The position numbers and the translations under genes were made by a program. The notes under the pieces are model-generated. The model saw only the letters and a program-made list of their open reading frames with translations. It was not told where the DNA came from and made no database searches. Positions 47,606 to 59,084 of a DNA stretch of 64,000 bases are shown piece by piece. Position 1 is the stretch's first letter, and every line of letters starts with the position of its first letter. Origin of the DNA: Malania oleifera (taxonomy: Eukaryota; Streptophyta; Magnoliopsida; Santalales; Ximeniaceae); assembly GCF_029873635.1 (NCBI RefSeq), contig NC_080422.1, forward strand, positions 848,001 to 912,000, in the 5' to 3' direction.

Positions 47606-47979
47606 TTGAGTGGATGATGAGTATTTATATGCATGGTTGGGCCCAAGACCTCAAGGCTTAAGCTTTTGGGTCATGTTGGTTCTCAGCTACATCAAGCCCG
47701 TCCTTTAGGACTCCCCCAGTCCTAACAAGTAGTATAAAAACCAATGGCCCCTAACTCCAAACAAATGACATAGTAAAGCTAATTCTCCCGACGTGCTAAC
47801 ACTTAGAGGACCAAATGCATGATCGAGGCCAATAAAGATCATCTAGGAAGTGGATTTGAATAGGGTCAAGATATGGGAAGTAGGATTAATTTGAAGGAAC
47901 ATGAAATGCAACCCAAGGAGCATACAAGGCTTTGTCTCTTAACATACGGATGATGTTTTATGCTAGTGATGAGTCTCAA
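47606..47979. other. Unassigned segment before element I
   Basis: No coding frame. Its last 20 bases hold 'tatgctagtgatgagtc', which recurs at about 52459 in the LINE piece beyond element I. Confidence 0.4.
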
Positions 47980-48210
47980 TGATGTAGGACAAGAAGCAAA
48001 ACCTTGGGAAGATCCTTGTTGGAGAATATTTAAGAAGAATTGGATAGAGGATTGTTGGGTTTAGTTAGTAGTTTATTATGTGTATTTAGCATTGGTTAGT
48101 ACAGGATTATGTGTATTTAGGGGTTGTTTGATAATATTTGTGCAAATTGGGGGTTTGTTTGTAATTCATGTAGTTATCCATGGTTGTAGAACCTTGATGC
48201 CGCCCCTGCA
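47980..48210 (+). repeat. 5' LTR I-2, promoter region deleted
   Basis: TGATGTAGGACAAGAAG...GCCCCTGCA. Compared with I-3 it lacks about 160-170 bp between 'aattcatgtag' and 'tccatggttgt', the part which in I-3 holds CATAAATAG and the CT-rich tract. Confidence 0.8.
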
Positions 48211-48215
48211 TCATT

Positions 48216-48228
48216 TGGTAACAGAGCC
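48216..48228 (+). other. Primer binding site of element I
   Basis: TGGTAACAGAGCC five bases after the LTR; tRNA-Met-type site with one change. Confidence 0.75.
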
Positions 48229-48942
48229 CAACCATGATCTCATTCTTCCATTTCAATTACCCCATCTTTCCTTTCACTCTTCTTTCTTCCCCTCTTCTTC
48301 TCTTCTTTCATTCTCCCCACCATTCCGCAACTTCCTTTCCCCCTCTAATGCTTCTTCTTCCTTCTCCTTCTTCTCCTCCCTCAATCTTCCTTCTTATCTT
48401 ATTCTCTCTCTATTTCTCTTCATTCTCTCTCTCAATTCTTGCCCTGAAATTTCAAGGGGACAAAACGAAAAGCAATACTTCAGTTCTGAACAATTATGAA
48501 AATTCCAGTTTTGTCCCCAGTTTTCGAAACCCTAGTTTCCTAGAATAAATTTGCTACACCACCACAGCCATCAAAAGAAAATTTCATCACCATCCGACCA
48601 GCTGTGAAGCCCTATGCGCCACTTGAAATTTTCCAACCACCGACCCTTCAAAATCCACCCTTGCCGAAGTTGTTTTGACACACCACCACTACCATTTAAC
48701 TCACCACCCTTCGATCTACCACCCCCGAGAAAATCATAACTAGAGCACCATCTCCGGCGCCCTATGGGCCCTATGTGCCAGAGACTGTGAGTGAGGATTC
48801 TGCGGACTCCCCCTGCTACTAGACTCATGAGAAATTGATTTTCACAATGAGAAATTGGACTTTTCTCCATGATATTTTGATATGCAGCATGGTATTTTAA
48901 TCATGGACACAACATAATGCAAGTGCAATAATTTGACACGGA
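48229..48942 (+). other. Leader/gag-remnant region of element I
   Basis: CT-rich at 48240-48430, then low-complexity sequence with no recognisable gag domain. Open frames here are composition artefacts. Confidence 0.45.
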
Positions 48943-48947
48943 ACATG

Positions 48948-51047
48948 TGCAGAGACCTGGAAAATAGTAATAAGAAAAAATAATAAAGAAAAAAGGAAAT
49001 TTGGTTTGGCACAGGCCAGACCGTCGACAGTTTTGGATGAGCTCAGAAAACTGTCGACGGTTTTGAGTTACTGCGGCCAGGTAAGAGTAAAACAGTGAAA
49101 ATGGGTGTTGACGGTTTCATCTGGGTACAGCCAACTATAAATAGCCACAAGCTCATTTTTCTTTGGAATTTAAAAACCTCTCCCTCTCTCTCTCTCTAGG
49201 GCTGCGGCCTTTTCTCTCTCTCTCTCCTCGATTTTTGGCTCGATTTCAGCCCGAATTGAAGGATAAACGTCATTTTGAGATCCCTGCGACAATTCTCCGC
49301 AGTTTAACCGGAGCGGTTTCGTAGTTCAAGCATTCCAGGCACCACTCCAAAACTAGGTTAAGAAACATGTTTTTCAAGTTTAATCAATTATTTGGAATGT
49401 GTGGGCCTAGGGAATATTAAAATGGTTATCATTTTGGGGTTGAGCTGATTAAATTAGGATATATGGATACAGGGTTTTGTGCGAACACCGCAGGCATGGT
49501 ATTAGGATCCCTACAGGCATTTTTTCAGAAATAAGGTAAGAAGATAGATTATGTCAGGTATTTTTAGAAAATTTACCGGTTCAAAATACAGTATTTGATT
49601 ACAGAAATTATTTATATGATTTTCTAGATATTCAGGTATATGGGAAGGATACCCTAGAAGCAGATTTAATATTATTTTTCAACAAAATATGTTTTCCCCA
49701 GACAGTTAGTATATTATAGAGTAACACTCACTCGTGTGGCATGAGTATAATTATTTTACAGTATGTATATACAGACCAGAATATTTTATGATTATACAGA
49801 ACAAATGCAGTTTGATAATGATTTCTAGAAATGATATAGACATTACAGAAAATATAATATTATACAGTATACTATTACAGTTCAACCGGCCTAGTGCCGT
49901 GATAGTTCAGCCGGCCTAGTGCCGTGATATTTCAGCCGACCCAGTGCCGTGACAGTTCAGCCGACCCAGTGCCGTGACAGTTTAGCCGGTCCAGTGCCGT
50001 GATAGTTCAGCCGGCCCAGTGTCATGATTAGATATATATAACAGTTTATTCATAAATTATGATATAACAGATTTTACACAGAAACATGAAAATGAGTTAT
50101 GTTACAGTTATATTATGAAATGTATTATATGAAAACAGGTCACTGATGGATTAGTTTAGTCTCAAAGTACGATACCGTAGCTATTATGTCAAATTAGTGC
50201 CACCACACGTCTCAGATAGAGTGTTAGTGATTAGATAGTCGATTGAGCCCAAAGAAGAGTAGTGTGCCCCCCTGACAGTCCGAACCAGGTTGGGCAATCC
50301 AATCATACTTACAAAAGAATCAGTTTTGCCTTAGCGTGGTAGGCCAACCATTGCTAGGTCCCGCCTATGGGCTGCACAACCCAATCATGTGGGGGTAATA
50401 CATGATATCAACTAGCTATTCATCCAGGGGAAAATTTCAATATTATACAGATATAGCAGATGTTTTACATGTTTATGGAAATTTATTATGATATAGTATG
50501 TTTATGTGAAAAGTATGATTTCATCAGACATATATAAGTATGAGTACAAATTTCCGTGATTTATCATTTACAGTTTAATATATTACAATTAAATTACTTG
50601 CAGTCTATATTTATAACACGCGAGAACTCATGTTGCGACACACTGATGATAATCTATCCCAACTTACTGAGAGGTGTCTCACCCCAATAAATATTTCAAC
50701 ATTTCAGGACCATGGGGGGATCGAGCCTAGAGCTCCAGGCAGGATTAGTTAGTGGGATTTGAAAATAGTGCTAGTGAGATACTAATATGTATATGTATAT
50801 GGATATGGTTTGTATTTCTTTCGGCTGTAGCATTAATTGATTTTTGGGGAGACGTGTATTTATGCTATATGATGACATTAGTGCTCTGGTATTGCATCTG
50901 GATATTATGTGTATGATTCTGCTACATAGTAGATATATGTGATGAACAGGTCAGTCTGGAACCCACTTAGGGTTCAGGATATTATAACACGGTATCAGAA
51001 TTTAATATGTGGTAAAAAAAAATATACAGAATTTTTGGGTCATTATA
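48948..51047 (+). mobile_element. Solo LTR J (2100 bp)
   Basis: TGCAGAGACCTGG...GGTCATTATA, flanked by the exact target duplication acatg (48943-48947 and 51048-51052). The last two bases are TA instead of CA. It contains GTCGAC-centred boxes (about 49022, 49054), TATAAATA (49136-49143), CT tracts, donor-like sites (49357, 49536), acceptor-like ends (49472, 50707), a 25-bp minisatellite (49879-50030), the hairpin ATCATGT/ACATGAT (50384-50406) and TGAGAGGTGTCTCA (about 50667-50680). Confidence 0.92.
49879..50030 (+). repeat. 25-bp minisatellite inside LTR J
   Basis: Six units built on 'agttcagccggcccagtgcc' followed by 'gtgat'. Same position in the LTR as the arrays in A, F and G. Confidence 0.88.
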
Positions 51048-51263
51048 ACATGAATTTGTCACTGCCAGCAATAACAAATCAGTTTGCATCGCTGTGTTTG
51101 AGAGTTTTCTTCATGAAATTGTTTCATTTCAGCATGACAAACAATATCAAAGGCGAAGTTCGTGAGGGATTAGGAGTCAAATTTGTGGGTTTGCAATAAG
51201 ATTTGAGAATTGAAGTCAAATTGTGTTAAAGGGCTGTTGGCAATATAAAGCTGCAGCATATAT

Positions 51264-51830
51264 GTGCATAAATTCAGCAACATGATGACAAATTATAGGA
51301 AAAAGGAATGCCCTTTGCCAAACTTTGGGCACAATTTCAAGCTTTTCAAAACCTTTCTCAAATGTGGAGAAAAGGTTTGCAAAACCATCACTGATGGAAA
51401 ACGTCCAATGAATGTGGTTTCCATAAATGGGGTCACTAAAATGCAACTTCGTCCGGAACCTCACCCAGAGCCTTATGAGATGTCTAGGGTTAATAACTCT
51501 ACTATACATGTTTGTGAAAGATGCTTGACTCCTATCCAAATGGGTGCTTACCATCATAATGTTTGGAATGATATCATAACCATGAAGATTGGGCATGTAC
51601 TCCATGGTTGGATGATTTGGGTGTGACTCAAGGAAATGAGAACACATGCATCTCCCACTATAACGGAAAGAAAATCATTTCGAAGCCTACTCTCCCACTA
51701 TAATGGAAAAAAAATTATTTTGAAGCCTGCTCTACCAACCAACCAAGACACAAAATCTGAGATTATTGATCATGTCAAAGCCACCCATCCAAGGTCTTTC
51801 CAACATTCCTATTTTAGAGTTTTTCATCTC
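51264..51830 (+). pseudogene. Protease-region remnant of element I
   Basis: The open segment 51264-51626 resembles the region around the retropepsin of some gypsy elements: ERCLTPIQ followed by a HVLHGW motif where relatives have a GRPWL-type motif. The continuation, with TCISHYNGKK, is at about 51648-51680 after a frame change. A local duplication of about 45 bp covers 51650-51735. RT, RNase H and integrase are absent. The assignment rests on motif resemblance only. Confidence 0.55.
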
Positions 51831-51996
51831 CAATGAGTTCATTGATGATAATTCTCACATGAAGTCCACGGTGTTGCCAATGAAACATTATTTCTTGTCT
51901 CTTTCAAGCGCTAGCTTTTGAAGAGTCCAAGTTTGCTCCCCCTTTTGATCCTCCAACATTTCAAAATTCGAGGCCAAATTTTTTCTGAAGGAGAGT

Positions 51997-52386
51997 TGAT
52001 GTAGGACAAGAAGCAAGATCTTGGGAAGATCATCATTGGAGAATACTTAAGAAGAATTGGATCGAGGATTGTTGGGTTTAGTTAGTAGTTTACCATGATT
52101 GTTTTAGTATTAATTAGTATAGGATTATGCATATTTGGGGGTTGTTGGTAATATTTGAGTAAAGTAGGAGTGAGTTTGTAATTCATGTAGTTTTAGGGGT
52201 ATGTGTGTAATTTTATGAGTTTCGACTTTCTCATAAATAGTGTGTGAAAGCCATGCTGTAAGCAGTTGTTGATGGCATTGAATTGAATTGGATGTGAATC
52301 TTCCCCCTAGTACCTCCCATCTCCTCCCTTCCCCTTCCCTTCTTCTAATTTCTCCATGGTTGTGGAACCTTGATGTTGCCCTTGCA
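51997..52386 (+). repeat. 3' LTR I-3 (390 bp)
   Basis: TGATGTAGGACAAGAAG...GCCCTTGCA, preceded by the purine-rich 'ctgaaggagagt'. It contains CATAAATAG (about 52233) and a CT-rich stretch. It keeps the part missing from I-2. Confidence 0.82.
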
Positions 52387-52598
52387 TGACTCATGCTCAT
52401 TTACTTTTTGCATTACTCTGTCACTTGGAATTTATGGAATGAGCTTTTTGGAATTTATGCTAGTGATGAGTCACATGTTTATTGTTCTTTGAAGGTCTTC
52501 TTGTTGATGCCTTTTAGAGGTTTTGGAAGGAATAAGGATGCCAGAAGTTTATGGTTATGAGTAATTCTCGCTGTTTTTAGGGTGTTCTAGTTGGAGGG
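52387..52598 (+). pseudogene. L1-like LINE fragment, region after zf-RVT
   Basis: The frame shows SVTWNLWNELF, then FRGFGRNKDARSLW and a WLEG end. This is the pattern that follows the zinc-finger-like RT region in plant L1 elements and parallels the minus-strand LINE at 59299-59505 (IGFGRSKD). Copia K is inserted at 52598; the reading continues at 58518 (NVFYFHECSL). Confidence 0.7.
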
Positions 52599-52763
52599 TG
52601 TTGAAATTTTTGGTAAAAGGAAAGATATAACACGACGATAGGTCTCCCTCTATTATAATACATAAAGTACACCCTAATGACCATAATACCCTTACAAACT
52701 CACACTTATTAACATAACACAAGCACATTGATAATGCTAAATGACTAAAATAACCATTAAACA
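52599..52763 (-). repeat. 3' LTR of copia K
   Basis: TGTTGAAATTTTTGG...ATTAAACA, matching 58356-58512. The polypurine tract on the minus strand is at about 52764-52776. Confidence 0.85.
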
Positions 52764-53125
52764 CTCCCCTCAAGTTGGAGCATAGATATCATATGCTCCT
52801 AAATTATTATAAATAAATTTAACACAAGCATCCCCCAAAGCTTAGGTAAACAAATCAGCAAGCTGCATATCGGACTTCACATAATTGGGGGTAAGGAGCT
52901 TTTGCACAAGTTTCTCCCAAACAAAATGACATTCGACTTCAATGTGTGTTGTCTGCTCAGGGAAGACCAAGTTGGAGGCAATATGAAGAGCAGCTTGATT
53001 ATCACACACCTACTCTATAAAATGAGAATGTGGAAAACCCAATTCTTCCAACATGTTTTTCAATCAAGCAATCTCACGTGTAGTGTAAGCCATGTCCCTA
53101 AACTCTAACTCAACACTTGACCTAG

Positions 53126-53530
53126 CTACAACAATTTGTTTCTTACTCCTCCAAGAAGCCAAGTTACCACCAACAAAGATATAGTAGCCAATTGTGGATC
53201 TTTTGTCTGAAGATGGTCCGACCAATCTGCATTAATATATCCCTTAATATAAGAGTGACCATGATCTCGATATAAGAGACCTTTCCTAGGTGCAACTTTG
53301 AGATATCTCAAGATGTGAATTATTACATCCCAATGACTTGTACTCGGAGAATCCAAAAACTCACAACACTTGTTACGAAAGATATGTCCAGTCAAGTGAT
53401 GTGAGATAATTCAACTTTCCAAAAAATCTTCAGTATCATCCTGGCTTTGGCAATTAGACGTGCCTTCAATCGAGCAACAAAGCCATTCGGGTTGACTTTC
53501 ACACTATATACTCAGTGACAACTAACCACA
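53126..53530 (-). pseudogene. RT start fused to RNase H of copia K
   Basis: On the minus strand, 53530-53446 encodes the RT N-terminus (VYSVKVNPNG, ARLKARLIAK). This runs directly into the thumb/RNase H segment (FLDSPSTSHW, YLKVAPRKG, ADWSDH) at 53400-53126. The RT palm with its catalytic Asp pair is deleted. Stops occur within. Confidence 0.8.
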
Positions 53531-54181
53531 AATTTAGCCCCCCAGGGGGGGGGGGGGTGAGTGAAGAGATACCAATTCCTAAGTATCATTGTCCTGTAAT
53601 ACACTCATCTCTTCAACCATTGCATTTCTCCGCCCAAAGTGAGCAAAGACTTGAAGGGCAATAGATGATAGAGTAGTAACAAAACAATAATAGAATTGTA
53701 GCAAGAAGCCATAGAAAAAAAGTTGGAGATGGGATGTTGTGTACATGTACTTTTACCTTTCTGAATTGTAATGAGAGGATCAACATCAAAGGAAATATGA
53801 TCATAAGACAAGAAAACCAAAGGCAGGGTAGTATAAGCTAGAGAAAATTCTCTTCCTTGGAGTCGTTGTCATGAATACACCTACAAATTAGGACAATCAA
53901 GATAATGAAAAAGAACTCAAAGTACATGGAAACATGGGAGGATGACTAAGCAAGAACAACAAACTAGAATCTGAAAGATTAGGGAGAGGAAGAGATTCAT
54001 TACGATCAGAAGCACTCAGGGACTAAGAGTAGTATGGTGTAGACTCAAAGAAGGTAACATTGGCAAAAACGAAAAAACAATGCAGAATAGGACTATAACA
54101 ATGATATCCTTTTTGAGTGCATGACTAGGCCAAAAAAAAAACATTTTATATCACAAGGATCCAACTTATCCACCCTAGGAA

Positions 54182-54600
54182 TTAGCTAACAAACAAAGGA
54201 CACACACTCGAATAGACAAGGAGGTAAAGAAAATAAAGGTGAATTAGGAAAGAGAATAGAGTAGGGTATTTTACCATTAAGAATAGAGAGTGACTTCTTG
54301 TGGATAAGATAGCAAGCAGTAAGTACAACATCACTCCAAAACACTTTAGGTACATGCATTTAATAACGTGAAGTACGAGTGAATTCAAGGATATGTCCAT
54401 TTTTTTTTCTCTTCAACTCCATTTTGCTGAGTGTGGGCACAATATGACTGACGAAAAATACCAAATTGAACTAAATCATGTAAGTGGTGAATTGAGTACT
54501 AAAATACTCTTTAGCATTATTACTCCAAAGTATCCGAGCTTGCAAACCAAATTAAGTTTTTATTTAAGAACAAAAGGCATAAAATATATGAAATAACTCA
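54182..54600 (-). pseudogene. Integrase fragment of copia K
   Basis: Minus-strand frames show the typical copia integrase end (VPKVFWSD, then YLIHK and NGKIPYS in a neighbouring frame), with at least one frame change. Confidence 0.7.
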
Positions 54601-54788
54601 AAATAATCTTTTATTAAATATTGCCATGTCATCCTTGAATAATCATCCACAACGGTCACAAAGTATCAGAAACCCAACTTAGGCACAGCACAACTAGGAC
54701 ACCAAACATCATAATGGACTAACATAAAAAGGCTTGTTGCCCGTTTATCAACTTGGGAAGAAAAAGGGACACAGTGATACTTTTCCAG

Positions 54789-55007
54789 CTAACAAGACTC
54801 ACAGTCAAGACTGGAGATAGGACTCTCATCAAGAACTAGCAGTTTCAACTTTTCCAATGAAGGGTGACCAAGGCAACAATGGATTAGGAGAGATGTGGTA
54901 GAAGCATTGTAGGTAGTAGAAAAAGATAGTGGCTCAAAGTGACAAAGCCCATCAACTTCACGGCCTCCACCAATCGTCTTCCTTACCTTCAAATCCTGAA
55001 TGACCAC
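54789..55007 (-). pseudogene. GAG-pre-integrase domain of copia K
   Basis: Open segment with CCLGHPSLEKL in the place of the HxxLGHPS motif, ending with the zinc-binding Cys pair (DCESC). It lies between protease and integrase as usual. Confidence 0.75.
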
Positions 55008-55198
55008 AAAATCAAGGAAAGTTGTTATTGAACAATTAATGGATTTGATAATCTTGATAATAAAAGATTGAAAGGAAACTTGGGAATATACAAAACTAAA
55101 GGAGGAAAAATAGAGGAAGTGGGATTTATAGTACCAATTCCCTTAACTCTAGTGGTGGATCCATTAGCAAGAATAACACAGGGTAAGTTTTCAAGATA

Positions 55199-55600
55199 CT
55201 AGAGAGTAGAGAAGAAATAAGGTATACCTATGGTATGATCACTGACAGCAGAATCTATAACCCAAGGACTAGGACAACAAGTACCGAATGATAGGCAAGT
55301 TGTTCGGTTACCTGTATGGGCAAGGGATGTAACGGGAAGAAAAGCTTGCTGGGATGCTTTATACTTCTTGAATTTGGAATGCTCTTCCTCTGACATAGAT
55401 ATAATACGTTGCTCCCCATTTGGCCTCGAAGGTGTGGTGTCTGTGGTACATTGGCAACATGAGAAGGTTTACTATGAGATCCCAACACTACTCAATAGTA
55501 TGACCACATTGTCCACAATGAGTGCACTAATGAAGAGTGCCTCTACCTCATCCATCTCTTCCACCAAGGCCACTCGAACCACCTCAATAACTTCTATAGC
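55199..55600 (-). pseudogene. Protease and zinc-knuckle region of copia K
   Basis: PWVIDSAVSDH at about 55255-55290 matches the copia protease active-site region (family: DSGASDH), with Val for Ala and Ala for Gly. Upstream on the minus strand a Cys-rich stretch may be the zinc knuckle. Confidence 0.7.
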
Positions 55601-55890
55601 TACTTGGTTGAAAACCGGAGTCACCCTCCAAAGCAAAGGTTGTCCACTTAGAGCCAAAAAGGGCAGGGGAATGTGTTGGGAGTAGCACTAAGGATGCAAG
55701 CATAAACATCGCAAGTGATGCAAACTATGCACTATCTAGCATATAGGACCAAACAACCTCAAACTTGGGTTTCAAACCCACTAGAACCCCAAAGAACTAT
55801 CATCTACTCCCTCGGATTCTGCAACTCGCGAACATCAATGGTTATAGGTTGCACGATGTAAAGCTCCTCATGATAACATAATTATATGGT

Positions 55891-56108
55891 TAACTAATTT
55901 ATTTAATACAACTGTAAAAACTAAGAAAATGTCAGATGAACGGAGGAAAAGCACTTTAATACCTATATAAAAAAATAAAGGAGATATTCAAAATTGTAAT
56001 AACTAATTTATTTAATATAACTATAAAAACTAAGAAAATGTCAGATGAATGGAGGAAAAGTACTTTAATACCTATATACAAAAATAAAGGAGATATTCAA
56101 AATTGTAA
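55891..56108 (+). repeat. 109-bp tandem duplication at the RTE start
   Basis: Units 55891-55999 and 56000-56108, both containing 'aaaatgtcagatgaa', with a few substitutions. It makes the element begin twice. Confidence 0.9.
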
Positions 56109-57387
56109 TAACTATCGTGGAATTAAACTTATGAGTCATACGATGAAACTATGGGAAAGGGTAATTGGACAAAGATTAAGGTCAGAAAAGAAGGTCTCAA
56201 AAAATCAATTTGGTTTTACGCCTGGGAGATCTACCACATAAGCTATTTATCTTTTAAGAAGATTAATGGGTAAGTTTAGGGAAAAGAAGAGAGACTTGCA
56301 TATGATATTTATTGACCTTGAGAAAACATATGATAGGATACCTAAGGAAGTTCTATGGTGGATTTTAGAAAAAAAAAGGATGTATGTAGTAGGTATACCG
56401 ATATCATTAAAGATATGGAGTAATGACTAGTGTAAGGACTATAGATGGAGAAACTAGAGAATTTCCAATCACCATAAGTGTACATCAAGGATCTGCTTTG
56501 AGTCCTTATCTTTTTACTTTAGTGATGGACCAATTGATTAAGAGTATTCAAAATGAGGTCCCATGGTGTATGTTGTTTGCAGATGATATTGTATTAATTG
56601 ATGAAACTAGGGACGAAGTAGAGGCTGAGTTAGAATTATGGAGAGAAGCTTTGGAATCTAGAGGCTTTAGGATAAGTAGAAATAAGACAGAATATATGAA
56701 ATATAGTTTTAGTAATGATAAGTGGAATATTAGAGACAAAGTTAAACTTGATGATGAAAAAATAAATAGCACTTGTAGATTTCGATACCTTGGATCTATT
56801 ATGCAAGATGAAGGAGAAATCGAAGATGATGTAATGCATAGAGTTAAAGCAGGTTGGGTAAAATGGAGAAGCGCTTCAAGTGTGCTCTGTGATCGTAGAA
56901 TACCCTTAAAATTGAAAGGGAAGTTTTATAGGACAGATATAAGACCAGTTATGCTATATGGATCAGAATGTTGGGCAACGAAGAAACATAATATCCAAAA
57001 AGTAAAAGTTGCTGAGATGAAAATGCTTAGATGGATGAGTGGTATAACATTGAAAGATAAATCAAAGAATGAACATATTCGTGGTAAGGTAGGTGTAGAT
57101 CCTATAGAAGATAAGATAAGGGAGGGACGACTAAGATGGTATGGACACTTGCAACGTAGGCCACATAGTGCACCTGTGAGGAAGAGTGACTTAGTTACTA
57201 TGGGGAGGTAGTACAAGGGGTAGGGGTAGACCTAAAATAATTTAGGAAGAGATAGCGAGTAAGGATTTAATATCCTTGAATCTATCAAAAGAAATGGTCC
57301 ATAATCGCATAAATTGGCGGAAAAGGATTCATATAGCCGACCCCACCTAGTGGGACTAGGGCTTGGTTTTGTTGTTGTTGTTGTTGT
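55891..57387 (+). mobile_element. RTE-type LINE with reverse transcriptase, 5'-truncated
   Basis: Non-LTR retrotransposon, plus strand, inserted in gag of copia K. It begins within RT with a 109-bp tandem duplication. It has PIYKNKGDIQ, NYRGIKL, GFTPGRSTT, an in-frame stop (TAA at about 56240), the palm with the catalytic Asp pair in FADDIV (about 56578-56595) and the C-terminal part (RWYGHLQRR). It ends with 'cctagtgggactagggcttg' and a (GTT)n tail at about 57367-57385, the 3' end usual for plant RTE. At least three frame breaks; not functional. No clear target duplication. Confidence 0.88.
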
Positions 57388-57439
57388 ACTCCTATCTGCC
57401 TATTGTAACTGAAAGTACTTCAAAGATAAATCCTACATA

Positions 57440-57740
57440 TGTGTAATGTTATTGGAATGCAGAAGACTAACATAATACCAAATCTCCTTACATGCATCTA
57501 GATGCATGCACATCCACGCAATCTGGGGCTCAAATGAGTTCTACAAAAGGGAAACAATCAAAGTGTCTTCCTTAATCCACACTTCTTTTCTATTCTCATT
57601 AGAAGGCCCAAATTTGAACAAGTGGTCAGATTTTCCAAATCCAGTTAAATAAATCTTGACAGCCTTAGAACCACTGAACATAGTTCTTTCCATCCAACAT
57701 TTTGGTTGTCATTTGTGGCAGCAATGAAGGAAACATGCTC
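57440..57740 (-). pseudogene. gag fragment of copia K
   Basis: The minus strand shows the gag start region of copia (MLDGKNYVQW), followed by a decayed frame with several stops. It lies downstream of the PBS at 58344. Confidence 0.6.
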
Positions 57741-58343
57741 TTTTGGGATTCATAGACTCCATCCCAACATTCAAAAACTAGACCAACATCAAACAAAAGG
57801 AACAATCAAACTAATTAGAACAACGACGAACAAGGTGAACCACAGAAAAAACCACAAACAAGCCACCAACAAACTAATATAACACTGTCACAACCTCGAA
57901 AAATCAACGAATGAACACTACCACTACTCCAAGAGACTCACCCATAGCCTTTACTAATACCGAACAACAACTAGTGGATTGCCACAAGTGCATGGTCAAA
58001 AAAGATAGGATTTTCAAACAAAACACGTGCCCAACAGCTTGATATTATGGTCTATGGAAGAAATCAAAACATGCTAGAGAAAAATGCAGCAAAAACTGGC
58101 TGGAAACTGTCTTATGCATCAGCGCATGGGGTTGGGACTGCCGGCAATCATCCAATGCAAGGAAGCACGTGGGTGGTTTCTAGCGATGGGATTTTACAGG
58201 GCTACAGATTGGAGGGTTCTAGCTATGTGGTTGGTTTTCTAAAATATGGAAAGGTTTTGGGGGTTCTGAGAAGGGCAGTGACAGCAGGGTGTTTTCCAGC
58301 AACGGCTGAGTTTGGTTTGGTGGTAGGATTCAGGTTGGATCTT

Positions 58344-58355
58344 GCTCTGATGCCA
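58344..58355 (-). other. Primer binding site of copia K
   Basis: The minus strand reads TGGCATCAGAGC next to the LTR; tRNA-Met-type site with one change. Confidence 0.8.
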
Positions 58356-58512
58356 TGTTGAAATTTTTGGTAAAACGGAAGACCTAACACGGCGATAGGT
58401 TTCTCACTCTATTTATAATATATACCAAGTACATTCTAATGACCATAATACCCTTACTAACTCTCACTAACATAACACTAATAATGCTAAATGACTAAAA
58501 TAACCATTAACA
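58356..58512 (-). repeat. 5' LTR of copia K
   Basis: TGTTGAAATTTTTGG...CCATTAACA, matching 52599-52763. Confidence 0.85.
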
Positions 58513-58610
58513 GAAAGGAATGTTTTCTATTTTCATGAATGCTCTTTACATGTCCATTTGATGTGAACAAAATTGTTTTTTTTTTTTTTCATATTGCCAT
58601 GGGTGCTTTC
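58513..58610 (+). pseudogene. L1-like LINE piece, continued after copia K
   Basis: Continues the reading left at 52598 (NVFYFHECSLHVH), then decays. A T run lies at 58575-58589. The 467-bp solo LTR follows. Confidence 0.5.
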
Positions 58611-59077
58611 TGTTAGGAATAAAGAACAAATTCCCGAAACCTGTGAGAAACAAAATAGAGAAAAATAACACCAAAGAAAAATCAATCACACGCACAAGAC
58701 AATATTTACGTGGTTCGGCAATTTTGCCTACGTCCACGGAGTTGCAGGGATTTCAATATTATCAGGAAGAAAACACAGAGAGTGCGGCGATACAATGCTC
58801 TCCCTCTCGCTCTCTCGCAGGTACAACAACGCGAACCCTAATCACCCGAAAGCAATCCTTTTCTATATGTTGCGCCTAGGGTTCCGTTCCAAATGGGCTC
58901 CAAAATTTTCCGAGGGGCGTTGCCCCCAGACCCCCACAAGTACGGCTTGTGCCGCTTAGTCCATGAGCGCTGCACCTTCGCTCCATGGACTAAACCTTAG
59001 GATAGAAATCTCTAATTAAATAGAGGTCAAGTCGTCATCCAAATTAAAACACAACTAGGCTCCACAAAAACCCAACA
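58611..59077. mobile_element. Solo LTR, 467 bp
   Basis: TGTTAGGAATAAAG...AAACCCAACA with TGTT/AACA ends and the exact target duplication ctttc (58606-58610 and 59078-59082). It contains 'tacgtggttcggcaattttg', a motif I have seen in many plant copia-type LTRs. It has no internal region and its orientation is not decided. Confidence 0.85.
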
Positions 59078-59084
59078 CTTTCTT

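Larger units (their letters stand above)
47980..52386 (+). mobile_element. Short LTR retrotransposon I, pol mostly absent
   Basis: LTRs of 231 bp (I-2) and 390 bp (I-3), PBS after the left LTR and a purine-rich tract before the right one. Once solo LTR J is removed, the whole is about 2.3 kb and codes only for part of a protease region. It is inserted in LINE sequence. It is non-autonomous by deletion. Target duplication not clear. Confidence 0.75.
52599..58512 (-). mobile_element. Ty1/copia element K, minus strand, decayed
   Basis: LTRs of 165 and 157 bp, PBS, PPT and scattered gag, protease, integrase, RT and RNase H pieces on the minus strand. It is inserted in LINE coding sequence. Flanks gaggg (52594-52598) and gaaag (58513-58517) may be a decayed target duplication with two G-to-A changes. 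An RTE LINE is inserted in its gag. Confidence 0.85.

Noticed and set aside
48080..48548. Open frames of about 140 and 104 aa in element I
   Set aside because: CT-rich low-complexity DNA gives long Ser/Phe/Leu/Pro frames in more than one frame, and there is no recognisable domain.
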